Below, piece by piece: positions 1 through 5,872 of a DNA stretch of 7,474 nt. The translations under genes were made by a program, and so were the position numbers. The stretch is from CAZHGD01 sp964531735. Lineage in GTDB: Bacteria > Armatimonadota > UBA10988. The stretch covers positions 1 through 7,474 of the forward strand of contig CAZHGD010000243.1 of the NCBI GenBank assembly GCA_964531735.1. The letters are read 5' to 3'. Under the pieces are notes generated by a model. It was given only the letters and a program-made list of their open reading frames with translations. It did no database searches and was not told the DNA's origin. Positions within the stretch are counted from its first letter, which is position 1; each line of letters starts with the position of its first letter.

Positions 1-8
1 TCCGCGAT

Positions 9-38
9 TTGACCTGGCGGTCACCTCCGCGCCACAAT
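9..38 (+). promoter_or_regulatory. Candidate sigma-70-like promoter for the prepilin gene
   Basis: TTGACC at 9-14 resembles a -35 box and CACAAT at 33-38 resembles a -10 box (4 of 6 consensus bases), with an 18-nt spacer. Transcription would begin near base 45 and leave a leader of about 30 nt before the prepilin ATG. This is a pattern match only. The upstream context is outside the window, and promoter consensus in this phylum is not something I can verify. Confidence 0.35.
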
Positions 39-63
39 GAGGGCATATCGTCGTCAGTGTGGT

Positions 64-69
64 AGGAGG
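64..69 (+). promoter_or_regulatory. Strong Shine-Dalgarno that fixes the prepilin start
   Basis: A perfect AGGAGG lies 7 nt before the ATG at 77. The longer reading frame begins at a GTG at 59, which would place this SD inside the coding region, so the ATG at 77 is the better start. It also puts the cleavage site at the usual distance from the N-terminus. Confidence 0.85.
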
Positions 70-76
70 AACAGCG

Positions 77-715
77 ATGCGCCGTAACTCAGCGACCGCA
101 TTCACCCTGATCGAGCTGCTGGTGGTGATCGCCATCATCGCGATTCTGGCCGCGATTCTCTTCCCGGTCTTCGCCAAGGCGCGCGAGAAAGCGCGCCAGT
201 CGAGCTGTCAGAGCAACCTCAAGCAGCTCGGCGTCGCCTGCACGCAGTACACCCAGGACTATGACGAGACTGTGCCGTGGTACGTGGACGCCAACTACAA
301 CTTCACCACCATGGCCTGGTACGAGATCACCCAGCCCTATGTGAAGAACCGCCAAGTGTTGTACTGCCCGTCGAAGCCGAAGGGCACCCACGCCACCGAC
401 TATGGTGCGAACTACCCCCGTGTCTCGACGGTCGGCGGCCGGACGACCTTGGCGCAGATCCAGTACCCGGCGGACACCTGCTTCGTGAGTGAGACCGAAG
501 GGCAGAACGCGGCGGGCTACGACGGCAACGCGCTGTACCTGTGCTACAGCCCGTTCACCTACGCTATCGGCTCCGTCTCCTGGGCCTACTACAACGGGCT
601 GGTGTGGCCCGGCGGCCGACACAACGGCGGCAACAACGTCGCCTACGTGGACGGCCACGCGAAGTGGCGGAGCTGGCAGGACTGCATGGCGGACCGCCGC
701 TTCTGGAACGAGTAG
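77..715 (+). CDS. Prepilin-type N-terminal cleavage/methylation protein with H-X9-DG C-terminus (DUF1559-like pseudopilin)
   Basis: A 212-aa pseudopilin-like protein, expected to be processed by prepilin peptidase and held in the inner membrane or assembled into a type IV pilus / type II secretion-like pseudopilus. The leader is 8 residues (MRRNSATA), then the mature end F9-T-L-I-E13, with the conserved Glu at mature position 5. A hydrophobic helix of about 20 residues follows, and then the charged FAKAREKARQ stretch. The residue before the cleavage site is Ala rather than the usual Gly, which peptidases tolerate. Near the C-terminus, H182 is followed by exactly nine residues and then D192-G193, the H-X9-DG signature of DUF1559 proteins. 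The globular part has six Cys (44, 55, 97, 135, 156, 203), possibly disulphide-bonded outside the cytoplasm. Such genes occur in large paralogous sets in Armatimonadota and Planctomycetota. The specific role is unknown. Its neighbours are metabolic and do not indicate a secretion operon. Confidence 0.9.
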   Translation: MRRNSATAFTLIELLVVIAIIAILAAILFPVFAKAREKARQSSCQSNLKQLGVACTQYTQDYDETVPWYVDANYNFTTMAWYEITQPYVKNRQVLYCPSKPKGTHATDYGANYPRVSTVGGRTTLAQIQYPADTCFVSETEGQNAAGYDGNALYLCYSPFTYAIGSVSWAYYNGLVWPGGRHNGGNNVAYVDGHAKWRSWQDCMADRRFWNE

Positions 716-744
716 ACTCCTTGCCGCCGAGGGGCGTTGCTGCT

Positions 745-772
745 ATGCTCCGGGCGTTCGCGCTCGGAGCAT
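745..772 (+). promoter_or_regulatory. 12-bp hairpin with TTCG loop covering the amidohydrolase ribosome-binding site
   Basis: The arm 745-756 (ATGCTCCGGGCG) pairs with 761-772 (CGCTCGGAGCAT) around a TTCG loop at 757-760. That gives 11 Watson-Crick pairs plus one G-U in RNA. The GGAG at 766-769, the only good SD for the TTG start at 779, sits in the 3' arm. No T-run follows, so an ordinary intrinsic terminator is unlikely. Plausible roles are damping translation of the downstream pair or stabilising a processed mRNA end after the prepilin gene. The structure is seen in the sequence. The function is inferred. Confidence 0.6.
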
Positions 773-778
773 CGTGGC

Positions 779-1621
779 TTGGTTGACTGCCACACGCACG
801 TCTGGTTGGCCCGCGAGCATCTGACCGCTGAGTTCTGCCGCGAGGCACAACTCATGCGCTCGGAGCCGGTCGACCTGACCTGCACCCCTGACGACCACTG
901 GCGCGACCTGTCCGGCCTGGACAAGGTCATCGTGCTCGCCTTCGAGAGCGAGCATCTGGGTGTTCATGTCACCAACGACTTCGTGGCCGGCTACTGCCGC
1001 CAGCATCCGGGCAAGCTGTTCGGCTTCGCCTCGGTCGACCCGCACTGGGCCGACCCGGTGGCCGAACTGGAGCGCGCGAAGCACGAGCTTGGTCTGGTGG
1101 GCCTGAAGATGTCGCCCATCTACCAGGGCATCCATCCCACCGACGAGCGCTGCCTGCGCATCTGGGCCGCCGCCGAGCGACTGAAGCTGCCGGTGCTGTT
1201 CCATCAGGGCACCACGTTCCCCCGGCGAGCGCCACTGAAGTACGCTCATCCGGAGGCGCTGGAAGACGTGGCGCTGGCCTTTCCCGAACTGCGGTTCTGG
1301 ATTGCCCACTGGGGCCACCCCTGGTACGAAGAGACCATCTGCCTGGTCCGGAAGCAGCCGAACGTCTACACCGACCTGTCGGCGCTCTACTACCGGCCGT
1401 GGCAGTTCTACAACCTGATGCGCCTGGCGCAGGAGTACCAGGTGCTGCACAAGTGCTTCTTCGGCAGTGACTATCCGGTCGCGACGCCGGAGCAGAACGC
1501 TGCCGGAGCGCGCAGCGTGAACGACATTCTGGAGGGCACGAAGCTGCCCCGGGTCGATCTCGATCAGGTCGAGGCGATCCTGGCGCGTGACCCGTTCGAG
1601 GTGCTGGAGATCGGCTCATGA
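779..1621 (+). CDS. Amidohydrolase family 2 metal-dependent hydrolase (COG2159 / PF04909-like)
   Basis: A 280-aa TIM-barrel hydrolase of the ACMSD/amidohydrolase-2 type, probably cytosolic and metal-dependent (Zn or Mn). Some members are decarboxylases rather than hydrolases. Visible ligands, numbered from the 779 start, are H5 and H7 (DCHTH at the N-terminus), H142 (LPVLFHQGT), H177 (IAHWGHPW) and D231 (FFGSDYP). K110 in VGLKMSP lies at the next barrel strand. I chose the TTG at 779 because GGAG lies 9 nt upstream and because the family normally begins just before the D-x-H-x-H strand. The frame stays open to a TTG at 737, but those 14 extra residues (LLCSGRSRS...) look non-native and contain the hairpin. 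The stop overlaps the next start (ATGA), so the two proteins are probably made together. The substrate is unknown, and the family alone cannot separate lactone, amide or decarboxylation chemistry. Confidence 0.88.
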   Translation: MVDCHTHVWLAREHLTAEFCREAQLMRSEPVDLTCTPDDHWRDLSGLDKVIVLAFESEHLGVHVTNDFVAGYCRQHPGKLFGFASVDPHWADPVAELERAKHELGLVGLKMSPIYQGIHPTDERCLRIWAAAERLKLPVLFHQGTTFPRRAPLKYAHPEALEDVALAFPELRFWIAHWGHPWYEETICLVRKQPNVYTDLSALYYRPWQFYNLMRLAQEYQVLHKCFFGSDYPVATPEQNAAGARSVNDILEGTKLPRVDLDQVEAILARDPFEVLEIGS

Positions 1622-2706
1622 CCATCGGCGAATTGGACACTCCGGTCCTGGTCTGCGACCTGGACATCACCGAGCGCAACCTGCGGGCGATGCAGTCGGC
1701 CTGCAACGCCGGGGGCACGGACCTCCGCCCGCACATCAAGACGCACAAGACGCCGGAGATCGCGCGCTGGCAGCTCGACCTGGGCGCGGTGGGCCTTTGT
1801 TGCGCCAAACTCGGCGAGGCCGAGGTGATGCGCGATGAGGCGGGTTGTGAGGACCTGTTCATCGCCTATCCGATTGTCGGTGCGGCCAAGTATGAGCGGC
1901 TCAAGCGGCTGATGGACCGGGCCGACGTGCGCGTCTCCATCGACAGCGAGGAGCAGGCGCGTCTGCTGTCGGCGGGTCTCGGCGGCGCCAAGGTGAAGAT
2001 CCGATTCAACGTCGACTGCGGTCTGTTCCGCGACGGCATGACGCCGGAGGCGGTGGTGTCATCCGCCGAGCGTATCGCCGCGCTGCCGGGCCTGGAGATG
2101 GTCGGCGTGTTCACCCACGAGGGGCAGGCGCACCAGGGTCACAACTTCCAGGAAGTGCTGCAGATTGGCCGGCAGGCGGCCGATGACCTGCTGCGCACCG
2201 CTGAGGAGCTGCGCCGGCGCGGGCTGTCGTGTGACGAGGTGGCGCCGGGCGGCACGCCGACGGCGGCCGACCTGGCGGGCTATCCGGGCGTCACCGAGGT
2301 GCGACCGGGCACCTACCTGTTCAGCGACGCCATGTGCATGGCGGCGATGGAGACCGGGCCGGAGGACTGCGCCGTGCGCGTCATCAGCACGGTGGTGGAC
2401 CGGCCGGGGCCGAACCGGGTCATCCTTGACGGTGGTTCGAAGACCTTCTTCAACGATCAGATGCCGGGCTGGGGTCGGGCCTACTGCATCGAGTACCCGG
2501 CGCTGCACCTGGAGAAGTGCACCGAGGAGCACGGGCACGGCGAGTGGACCGGCGACGGGCCGGCCCCGTTCAAGGTGGGTGACCGGCTGACCTGGATTCC
2601 CAGCCACGTCTGCCCGGTGATCAATCTGTTCGACGAGCTGGTCTGCGTGCGCGGCGAACAGGTGGAGACGACGTTCAACATCGCCGCTCGCGGCAAGGTG
2701 CGCTAA
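1618..2706 (+). CDS. PLP-dependent D-threonine aldolase / D-serine dehydratase family enzyme
   Basis: A 362-aa protein with the alanine-racemase N-terminal barrel (about residues 5-240) and a D-serine-dehydratase-like C-terminal domain (about 250-350). RPHIKTHK at residues 37-44 is the PLP-lysine segment, and K41 is the likely Schiff-base lysine. APGGTPT (209-215) fits the phosphate-binding loop. A metal site appears as H330-V-C332 in IPSHVCPVINL. Family members either cleave D-beta-hydroxy-amino acids to glycine plus an aldehyde, or dehydrate D-serine/D-threonine to a 2-oxo acid plus ammonia. As I recall, an H-x-C pair binds zinc in eukaryotic D-serine dehydratase, while characterised aldolases carry H-x-D. 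That leans towards dehydratase-like chemistry but does not settle it. The ATG overlaps the amidohydrolase stop by 4 nt and has GGAGA 7 nt upstream, so a shared pathway is likely. The length is normal and no lesion is seen. Confidence 0.9.
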   Translation: MTIGELDTPVLVCDLDITERNLRAMQSACNAGGTDLRPHIKTHKTPEIARWQLDLGAVGLCCAKLGEAEVMRDEAGCEDLFIAYPIVGAAKYERLKRLMDRADVRVSIDSEEQARLLSAGLGGAKVKIRFNVDCGLFRDGMTPEAVVSSAERIAALPGLEMVGVFTHEGQAHQGHNFQEVLQIGRQAADDLLRTAEELRRRGLSCDEVAPGGTPTAADLAGYPGVTEVRPGTYLFSDAMCMAAMETGPEDCAVRVISTVVDRPGPNRVILDGGSKTFFNDQMPGWGRAYCIEYPALHLEKCTEEHGHGEWTGDGPAPFKVGDRLTWIPSHVCPVINLFDELVCVRGEQVETTFNIAARGKVR

Positions 2707-2724
2707 GCCGCCTGCCGGTGATGT

Positions 2725-2822
2725 TGTCCCGTAGGGGCGACCCTTGGGTCGCCCGGCTGCGGGCCACCAAGCGCCAACCGGGCAGTGACAGGGCGGGCAC
2801 CAGGCCCCGTCCCTACCGGACA
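2725..2822. repeat. Palindromic intergenic element with imperfect terminal inverted repeats
   Basis: The arm 2725-2739 (TGTCCCGTAGGGGCG) and the arm 2808-2822 (CGTCCCTACCGGACA) are inverted repeats matching at 13 of 15 positions. Inside the left end, 2735-2743 and 2746-2754 form a perfect 9-bp palindrome (GGGCGACCC, TT, GGGTCGCCC). The right end, about 2791-2813, can form a looser GC-rich hairpin. The element fills most of the gap between two convergent genes. The GTAGGGGCG-type ends resemble short palindromic repeats that I have seen scattered through intergenic DNA of Armatimonadota and similar genomes. No open reading frame or clear target-site duplication was found. It could be a REP/MITE-like repeat and could also block transcriptional read-through from both sides. 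Confidence 0.7.
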
Positions 2823-2851
2823 GGATCTCCGAGCGGCTGCTTCGACCGCGC

Positions 2852-3883
2852 CTAGTCCATCTGCACGGCGGCCTTAATCAGCTCGCTGCGGGTGCCCATG
2901 CGGCGGAGCGCGTCGGGCACTTCAGCGAGCTGGATCTGGTCGTTGATGAGCGTATCCGCGGGAAGACGCCCCTGCGCGAGCAGATCGAGCGCTGCGGCGA
3001 TGTGGTGCGGCGTGTGGTGGAACGAGCCCAGCAGCGTCAGTTCCTCATAGTGCAGCCGGGTGGTGTCGATGGTGATGTGGGTGCCCGAGGGGCAGCCGCC
3101 GAACAGGTTGCACAGACCGCCGCGGCGTGTGACGGCGATGGCCTCGCGCCAGGCTTCGGGCTTGCCCACACACTCGATCACCCGGTCGGCGCCGTAGCCG
3201 CTGGTCAGCTCGCGCACGGCCGCCGGCAGGTCGTTGCAGGCGGCTTCGTCGATGACCACCTGGGCGCCGAACGTTGCCGCGGCCAGCAGCCGGCTGCGGC
3301 GGCGACCGATGGCGATCACACGCGCGCCGCGCAGCGCGCAGAGGCCGATGATCAGCAGGCCGATGGGGCCGTTGCCGAGCACGACGACGTGCTCGCCGGC
3401 GGCGACGCCCGTATCGTCGACGCCCTTGACGCAACAGGCCAGCGGCTCGGTGAGCGCGGCGGTGGCGAACGACAGGCGCTCGGGCAGCCGATGCAGGTTG
3501 CAGGCGACGATGCGGGCGGGGACCGTGATGTACTGCGCGTAGGCACCGTTGAGGAACAGCAGGTCTTCGCACAGCTCAGTCTGGTTGTGCTGGCAGTAGA
3601 AGCACCGCCCACACGGTGCCGAGTTGGCCGCCACCACGCGGTCGCCGCGGGCGAAGCCGGTGACGCCGTCGCCGACGGCGTCCACCACACCGGCGAACTC
3701 GTGGCCGAACACTGCCGGCGGAACGATCATCCGCGCGTGGTAGCCGCGCCGGAACACCTTGGCATCGGTGCCGCAGGTCAGCGCCGCGCTCACTTTGACG
3801 CGGACCTCGCCAGGGCCGCAGTCGGGCACCGGCAGGTCCTCCAGACGCACATCCTCCGCGCCATAGAGCACGGCGGCCCGCAT
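2852..3883 (-). CDS. Zinc-dependent medium-chain dehydrogenase, NADP-type cofactor signature
   Basis: A 343-aa cytosolic MDR-family alcohol/polyol dehydrogenase. The GroES-like catalytic domain carries C37 (TCGTD), H61 and E62 (GHE) and E146 (TEPLACC), the likely catalytic-zinc set. Four cysteines (91, 94, 97, 105) form the structural zinc loop. The Rossmann fold shows G-N-G-P-I-G at 170-175. The second strand ends IGRRRSR with no acidic residue, which usually favours NADP(H). The ATG at 3883 gives the familiar MRAAVLYG start. The frame is also open to a GTG at 3901 that overlaps the upstream dehydrogenase stop as GTGA, so translation may be coupled and may start 6 residues earlier. No convincing SD precedes either codon. 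The sequence resembles sorbitol or threonine dehydrogenase relatives, but the substrate cannot be read from it. Confidence 0.9.
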   Translation of the reverse strand: MRAAVLYGAEDVRLEDLPVPDCGPGEVRVKVSAALTCGTDAKVFRRGYHARMIVPPAVFGHEFAGVVDAVGDGVTGFARGDRVVAANSAPCGRCFYCQHNQTELCEDLLFLNGAYAQYITVPARIVACNLHRLPERLSFATAALTEPLACCVKGVDDTGVAAGEHVVVLGNGPIGLLIIGLCALRGARVIAIGRRRSRLLAAATFGAQVVIDEAACNDLPAAVRELTSGYGADRVIECVGKPEAWREAIAVTRRGGLCNLFGGCPSGTHITIDTTRLHYEELTLLGSFHHTPHHIAAALDLLAQGRLPADTLINDQIQLAEVPDALRRMGTRSELIKAAVQMD

Positions 3884-3897
3884 ATGTCGTCCGTTGT

Positions 3898-4956
3898 TCA
3901 CGGTTGGATGATCACTTTCAGAGAGTTGTCCGCAGGCCGGCTGGCCACGTCGAGCGCGGCCTGGATCTGGTCCAGACCAAAGTGGTGGGTGACCAGGGCC
4001 GCGACGTCGATGCGCCGGTTGAACACCGTGTCCGCGGCCGCCGCGTTGAGGTCCACGTCGCTGCTGTAGCTGCCCAGCACTTGCTTGTCGAGCACGCCGA
4101 TCTCGCCCGCGTCGGCCTCGAACGGGTCGTTCGGTCGCGTTTGGGCGAACAGCACCACGCGCCCGCCGGGCCGCGCCAGGGCCAGCGCCGCGGCGACCAG
4201 CGCGCTGTGCGGCACGGCCAGGAAGACGGCATCGGCGCCGCGTTGGTCGCTGGCGGCCAGGACGGCGTCACGGACTCCGGCCGGTTCCACGGCCGTCGCC
4301 CCGAGTCGCTCAGCCAGCGCACGCCGGCCCGGCAGCAGGTCGGCGATGACCACGTGCGCGCCGCGGCTGCGGGCCAACTGCGCCAGCATCAGCCCGATCG
4401 GCCCGGCCCCGATCACGTGGACGGTGTCGCCGTCGCGCACGTCGGCGCGGGCGACCGCTTTGAGCCCGGTGTTCACCGGCTCGATGAAGCTGGCCTCGTC
4501 ATCGGTGACGCCGTCGGGCACGGCGATGACGCCGCCGCCGGCGACGATCCAGTCCATGACGCGGACATACTGCGCAAAGCCGCCGCCGGCCGGCTCGAAG
4601 CCGGCGGTGATGCCGGTGCGCTTGTAGACGGCGCACTGTGAGGCCACACTGCGCCGGCAGAAGTGGCATTGGCCGCAAGGGATGTGGTGGTACAGCGCCA
4701 CCCGCTGGCCGACCGACCAACCGCTGACGCCTTGACCGACGGCGGCGATCCGGCCGACGGTCTCGTGGCCGAAGATACGTGGCGCCGACTGCAGGCCGAG
4801 TTGGATCTTCTTCAGGTCGGTGCCGCAGACACCGCAGGCCGCCACTTCGACCAGCAGTTCGCCCGGTCCAGTCGCTGGCACCGGTACCGTCTCAATGCGC
4901 ATGTCGCCCGGGCCGCGATAGACTGCGGCCATCATGGAGGAGGGAATCGTCCGCAT
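3898..4956 (-). CDS. Zinc-dependent medium-chain dehydrogenase, NAD-type cofactor signature
   Basis: A 352-aa MDR-family dehydrogenase, a distant paralogue of the gene directly downstream. Catalytic-zinc candidates are C44 (GVCGTD), H64, E65 (GHE) and E159 (IEPVNTG). C94, C97, C100 and C108 make the structural zinc loop. The nucleotide site is G-A-G-P-I-G at 183-188, and the second strand ends VIADLLPGRR, where D206 usually selects NAD(H). The ATG at 4956 is preferred: GGTGAG lies just upstream, whereas the next ATGs (4935, 4932) follow a C-rich stretch with no SD. A longer GTG start at 4983 is possible but adds a non-family leader. The gene probably shares an mRNA with its downstream partner. 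The reaction is alcohol/polyol to carbonyl oxidation or the reverse; the substrate is unassigned. Confidence 0.9.
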   Translation of the reverse strand: MRTIPSSMMAAVYRGPGDMRIETVPVPATGPGELLVEVAACGVCGTDLKKIQLGLQSAPRIFGHETVGRIAAVGQGVSGWSVGQRVALYHHIPCGQCHFCRRSVASQCAVYKRTGITAGFEPAGGGFAQYVRVMDWIVAGGGVIAVPDGVTDDEASFIEPVNTGLKAVARADVRDGDTVHVIGAGPIGLMLAQLARSRGAHVVIADLLPGRRALAERLGATAVEPAGVRDAVLAASDQRGADAVFLAVPHSALVAAALALARPGGRVVLFAQTRPNDPFEADAGEIGVLDKQVLGSYSSDVDLNAAAADTVFNRRIDVAALVTHHFGLDQIQAALDVASRPADNSLKVIIQP

Positions 4957-5019
4957 ACTCACCCGCCGCGCACAGTGTAGCACGCGACACCGGCGACGCG
5001 GACACCCTCTGCCAGGTGC

Positions 5020-5277
5020 TCAGAAGCTGACTTCGGACCGTCCGGCGGCGGCACAGTGGGCCTGGTAGAGCGCTTCGCCGTCCTGGGCGTACAACTCGGT
5101 GTAGCCGCAGTTGGCACACACGCGAGCGTGCAGCGTGGAGAGGACCGGGCCGCCGAAGATCAGCGCGTCCGGGTGCCGGTACACACACAACGTGACCGTC
5201 CCGCCGTTCTGGTCTCTCAGCACCGCGTCCGGCGTGACCCGCGTCGAACCGCACTTGGCGCAGTTGCTGCTGCTCAT
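5020..5277 (-). CDS. Small two-CxxC zinc-ribbon protein
   Basis: An 85-aa protein with two zinc-knuckle pairs: C-A-K-C-G-S near residue 6 and C-A-N-C-G-Y-T-E-L-Y near residue 54. Together they should hold one zinc in a ribbon fold. The second knuckle followed by YTELY resembles small zinc-ribbon proteins annotated as putative nucleic-acid-binding (COG3478/DUF2082-like), but no function is established for this one. The segment between the knuckles, VTLCVYRHPDALIFGGPVLSTLHARV, has a strand-like pattern. The frame is open to 5373, but the extra 32 residues lack family character, and the ATG at 5277 has AGG about 5 nt upstream. The gene is read towards the dehydrogenase pair across a 63-nt gap, so it may or may not share their mRNA. 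Confidence 0.75.
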   Translation of the reverse strand: MSSSNCAKCGSTRVTPDAVLRDQNGGTVTLCVYRHPDALIFGGPVLSTLHARVCANCGYTELYAQDGEALYQAHCAAAGRSEVSF

Positions 5278-5312
5278 CCCAACCTGCTCCAGCAAGCCTG
5301 ACTCTGCTGGCC

Positions 5313-5342
5313 ATGATCGCACCAGACCGGCTTGGTCGGCAA
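5313..5342 (-). promoter_or_regulatory. Weak candidate promoter for the zinc-ribbon gene
   Basis: Read on the minus strand, TTGCCG (5342-5337) and GATCAT (5318-5313) are separated by 18 nt, and each matches 4 of 6 consensus bases. It lies 36 nt before the ATG at 5277. The support is weak in a GC-rich background. Its position in the divergent gap is the main argument. Confidence 0.22.
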
Positions 5343-5422
5343 GTGCGGCGCGGATTGGGCCAAGACGGGCCATATCGCCGCCGGGCGGTGCGAGCTATAG
5401 TCCATCAGAGACCGGAGCTCCG

Positions 5423-5872
5423 ATGAAGCGGTTCGAGTTCCCCTTGGAGAGCGTCCTGCGCCTGCGGCGATTCCATGAAGCCGAGGCGCGGCAGGCGTTG
5501 CAGGAGGCGGTACTCGCTCGGAACGCTGCTGAAGAGGCTCTGAACCTGACGCGCAGACGGATTGCGGACGCCACCGAGCGGCTGACAGGGCAAGTGACGC
5601 AGATGAGTCCGGTCGAGGTCTCGAATGCCTGGCGAGACCTTGACTATCTTGAGCAAGTTGCCCTAAAGCAGGCGGCCGAACTGGCCGAACTGGAGTCAGT
5701 CGTCGCCATACGGCGCGAGTCCTACGTGGCGGCCCAGCGGGACCGAAAGCCCCTGGACCGCTTGAAGGAAGAGATGAAGCGGGACTATGACAAAGAGATA
5801 GACCGCGCCGACCAGGCTATCTGCGATGAGCTGGCCGTGATCGGCCACTCCCGCCGCGGGAGAGAGCCATGA
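5423..5872 (+). CDS. fliJ: Flagellar export chaperone FliJ
   Basis: A 149-aa, almost wholly helical, charged protein of the length normal for FliJ (about 147). It starts MKRFEFPLESVLRLRRFHE, matching the family's F-x-F-x-L-x-x-V-L-x-x-R opening. It continues as two long antiparallel coiled-coil helices (about residues 15-60 and 65-140) and has the conserved basic patch QRDRKPLDRLKEEM near 105-118. FliJ acts in the cytosol as the stalk of the FliI ATPase in the flagellar type III export apparatus and escorts late-substrate chaperones. The ATG at 5423 has GGAG 5 nt upstream, inside the 10-bp palindrome CGGAGCTCCG. The frame extends upstream to 5111, but that part only mirrors the zinc-ribbon gene. 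The stop overlaps the next ATG (ATGA). fliI, usually just upstream, is absent here. The symbol is assigned from sequence pattern plus the coupled neighbour. Confidence 0.85.
   Translation: MKRFEFPLESVLRLRRFHEAEARQALQEAVLARNAAEEALNLTRRRIADATERLTGQVTQMSPVEVSNAWRDLDYLEQVALKQAAELAELESVVAIRRESYVAAQRDRKPLDRLKEEMKRDYDKEIDRADQAICDELAVIGHSRRGREP

Noticed and set aside
745..772. Intrinsic terminator after the prepilin gene
   Set aside because: The stem is strong but is followed by ATCGTGGCTTGG-type sequence with no T-run, and its 3' arm doubles as the next gene's SD.
969..1862. 297-aa minus-strand frame opposite the amidohydrolase-lyase pair
   Set aside because: Ser/Arg/Pro-rich shadow without domain features. 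It is contradicted by complete conserved motifs on the plus strand.
3002..4069. 355-aa open frame on the plus strand across both dehydrogenases
   Set aside because: It crosses the boundary of two well-supported minus-strand genes, and its composition is that of an antisense shadow with no family resemblance.
4974..4979. TACACT as a minus-strand -10 box just before the NAD-type dehydrogenase
   Set aside because: No -35-like hexamer lies at a usable distance, and the leader would be only about 10 nt long.
5111..5422. N-terminal extension of the fliJ frame
   Set aside because: This part is antisense to the zinc-ribbon gene, lacks FliJ features and is separated from the true start by an SD and ATG at 5414-5425.
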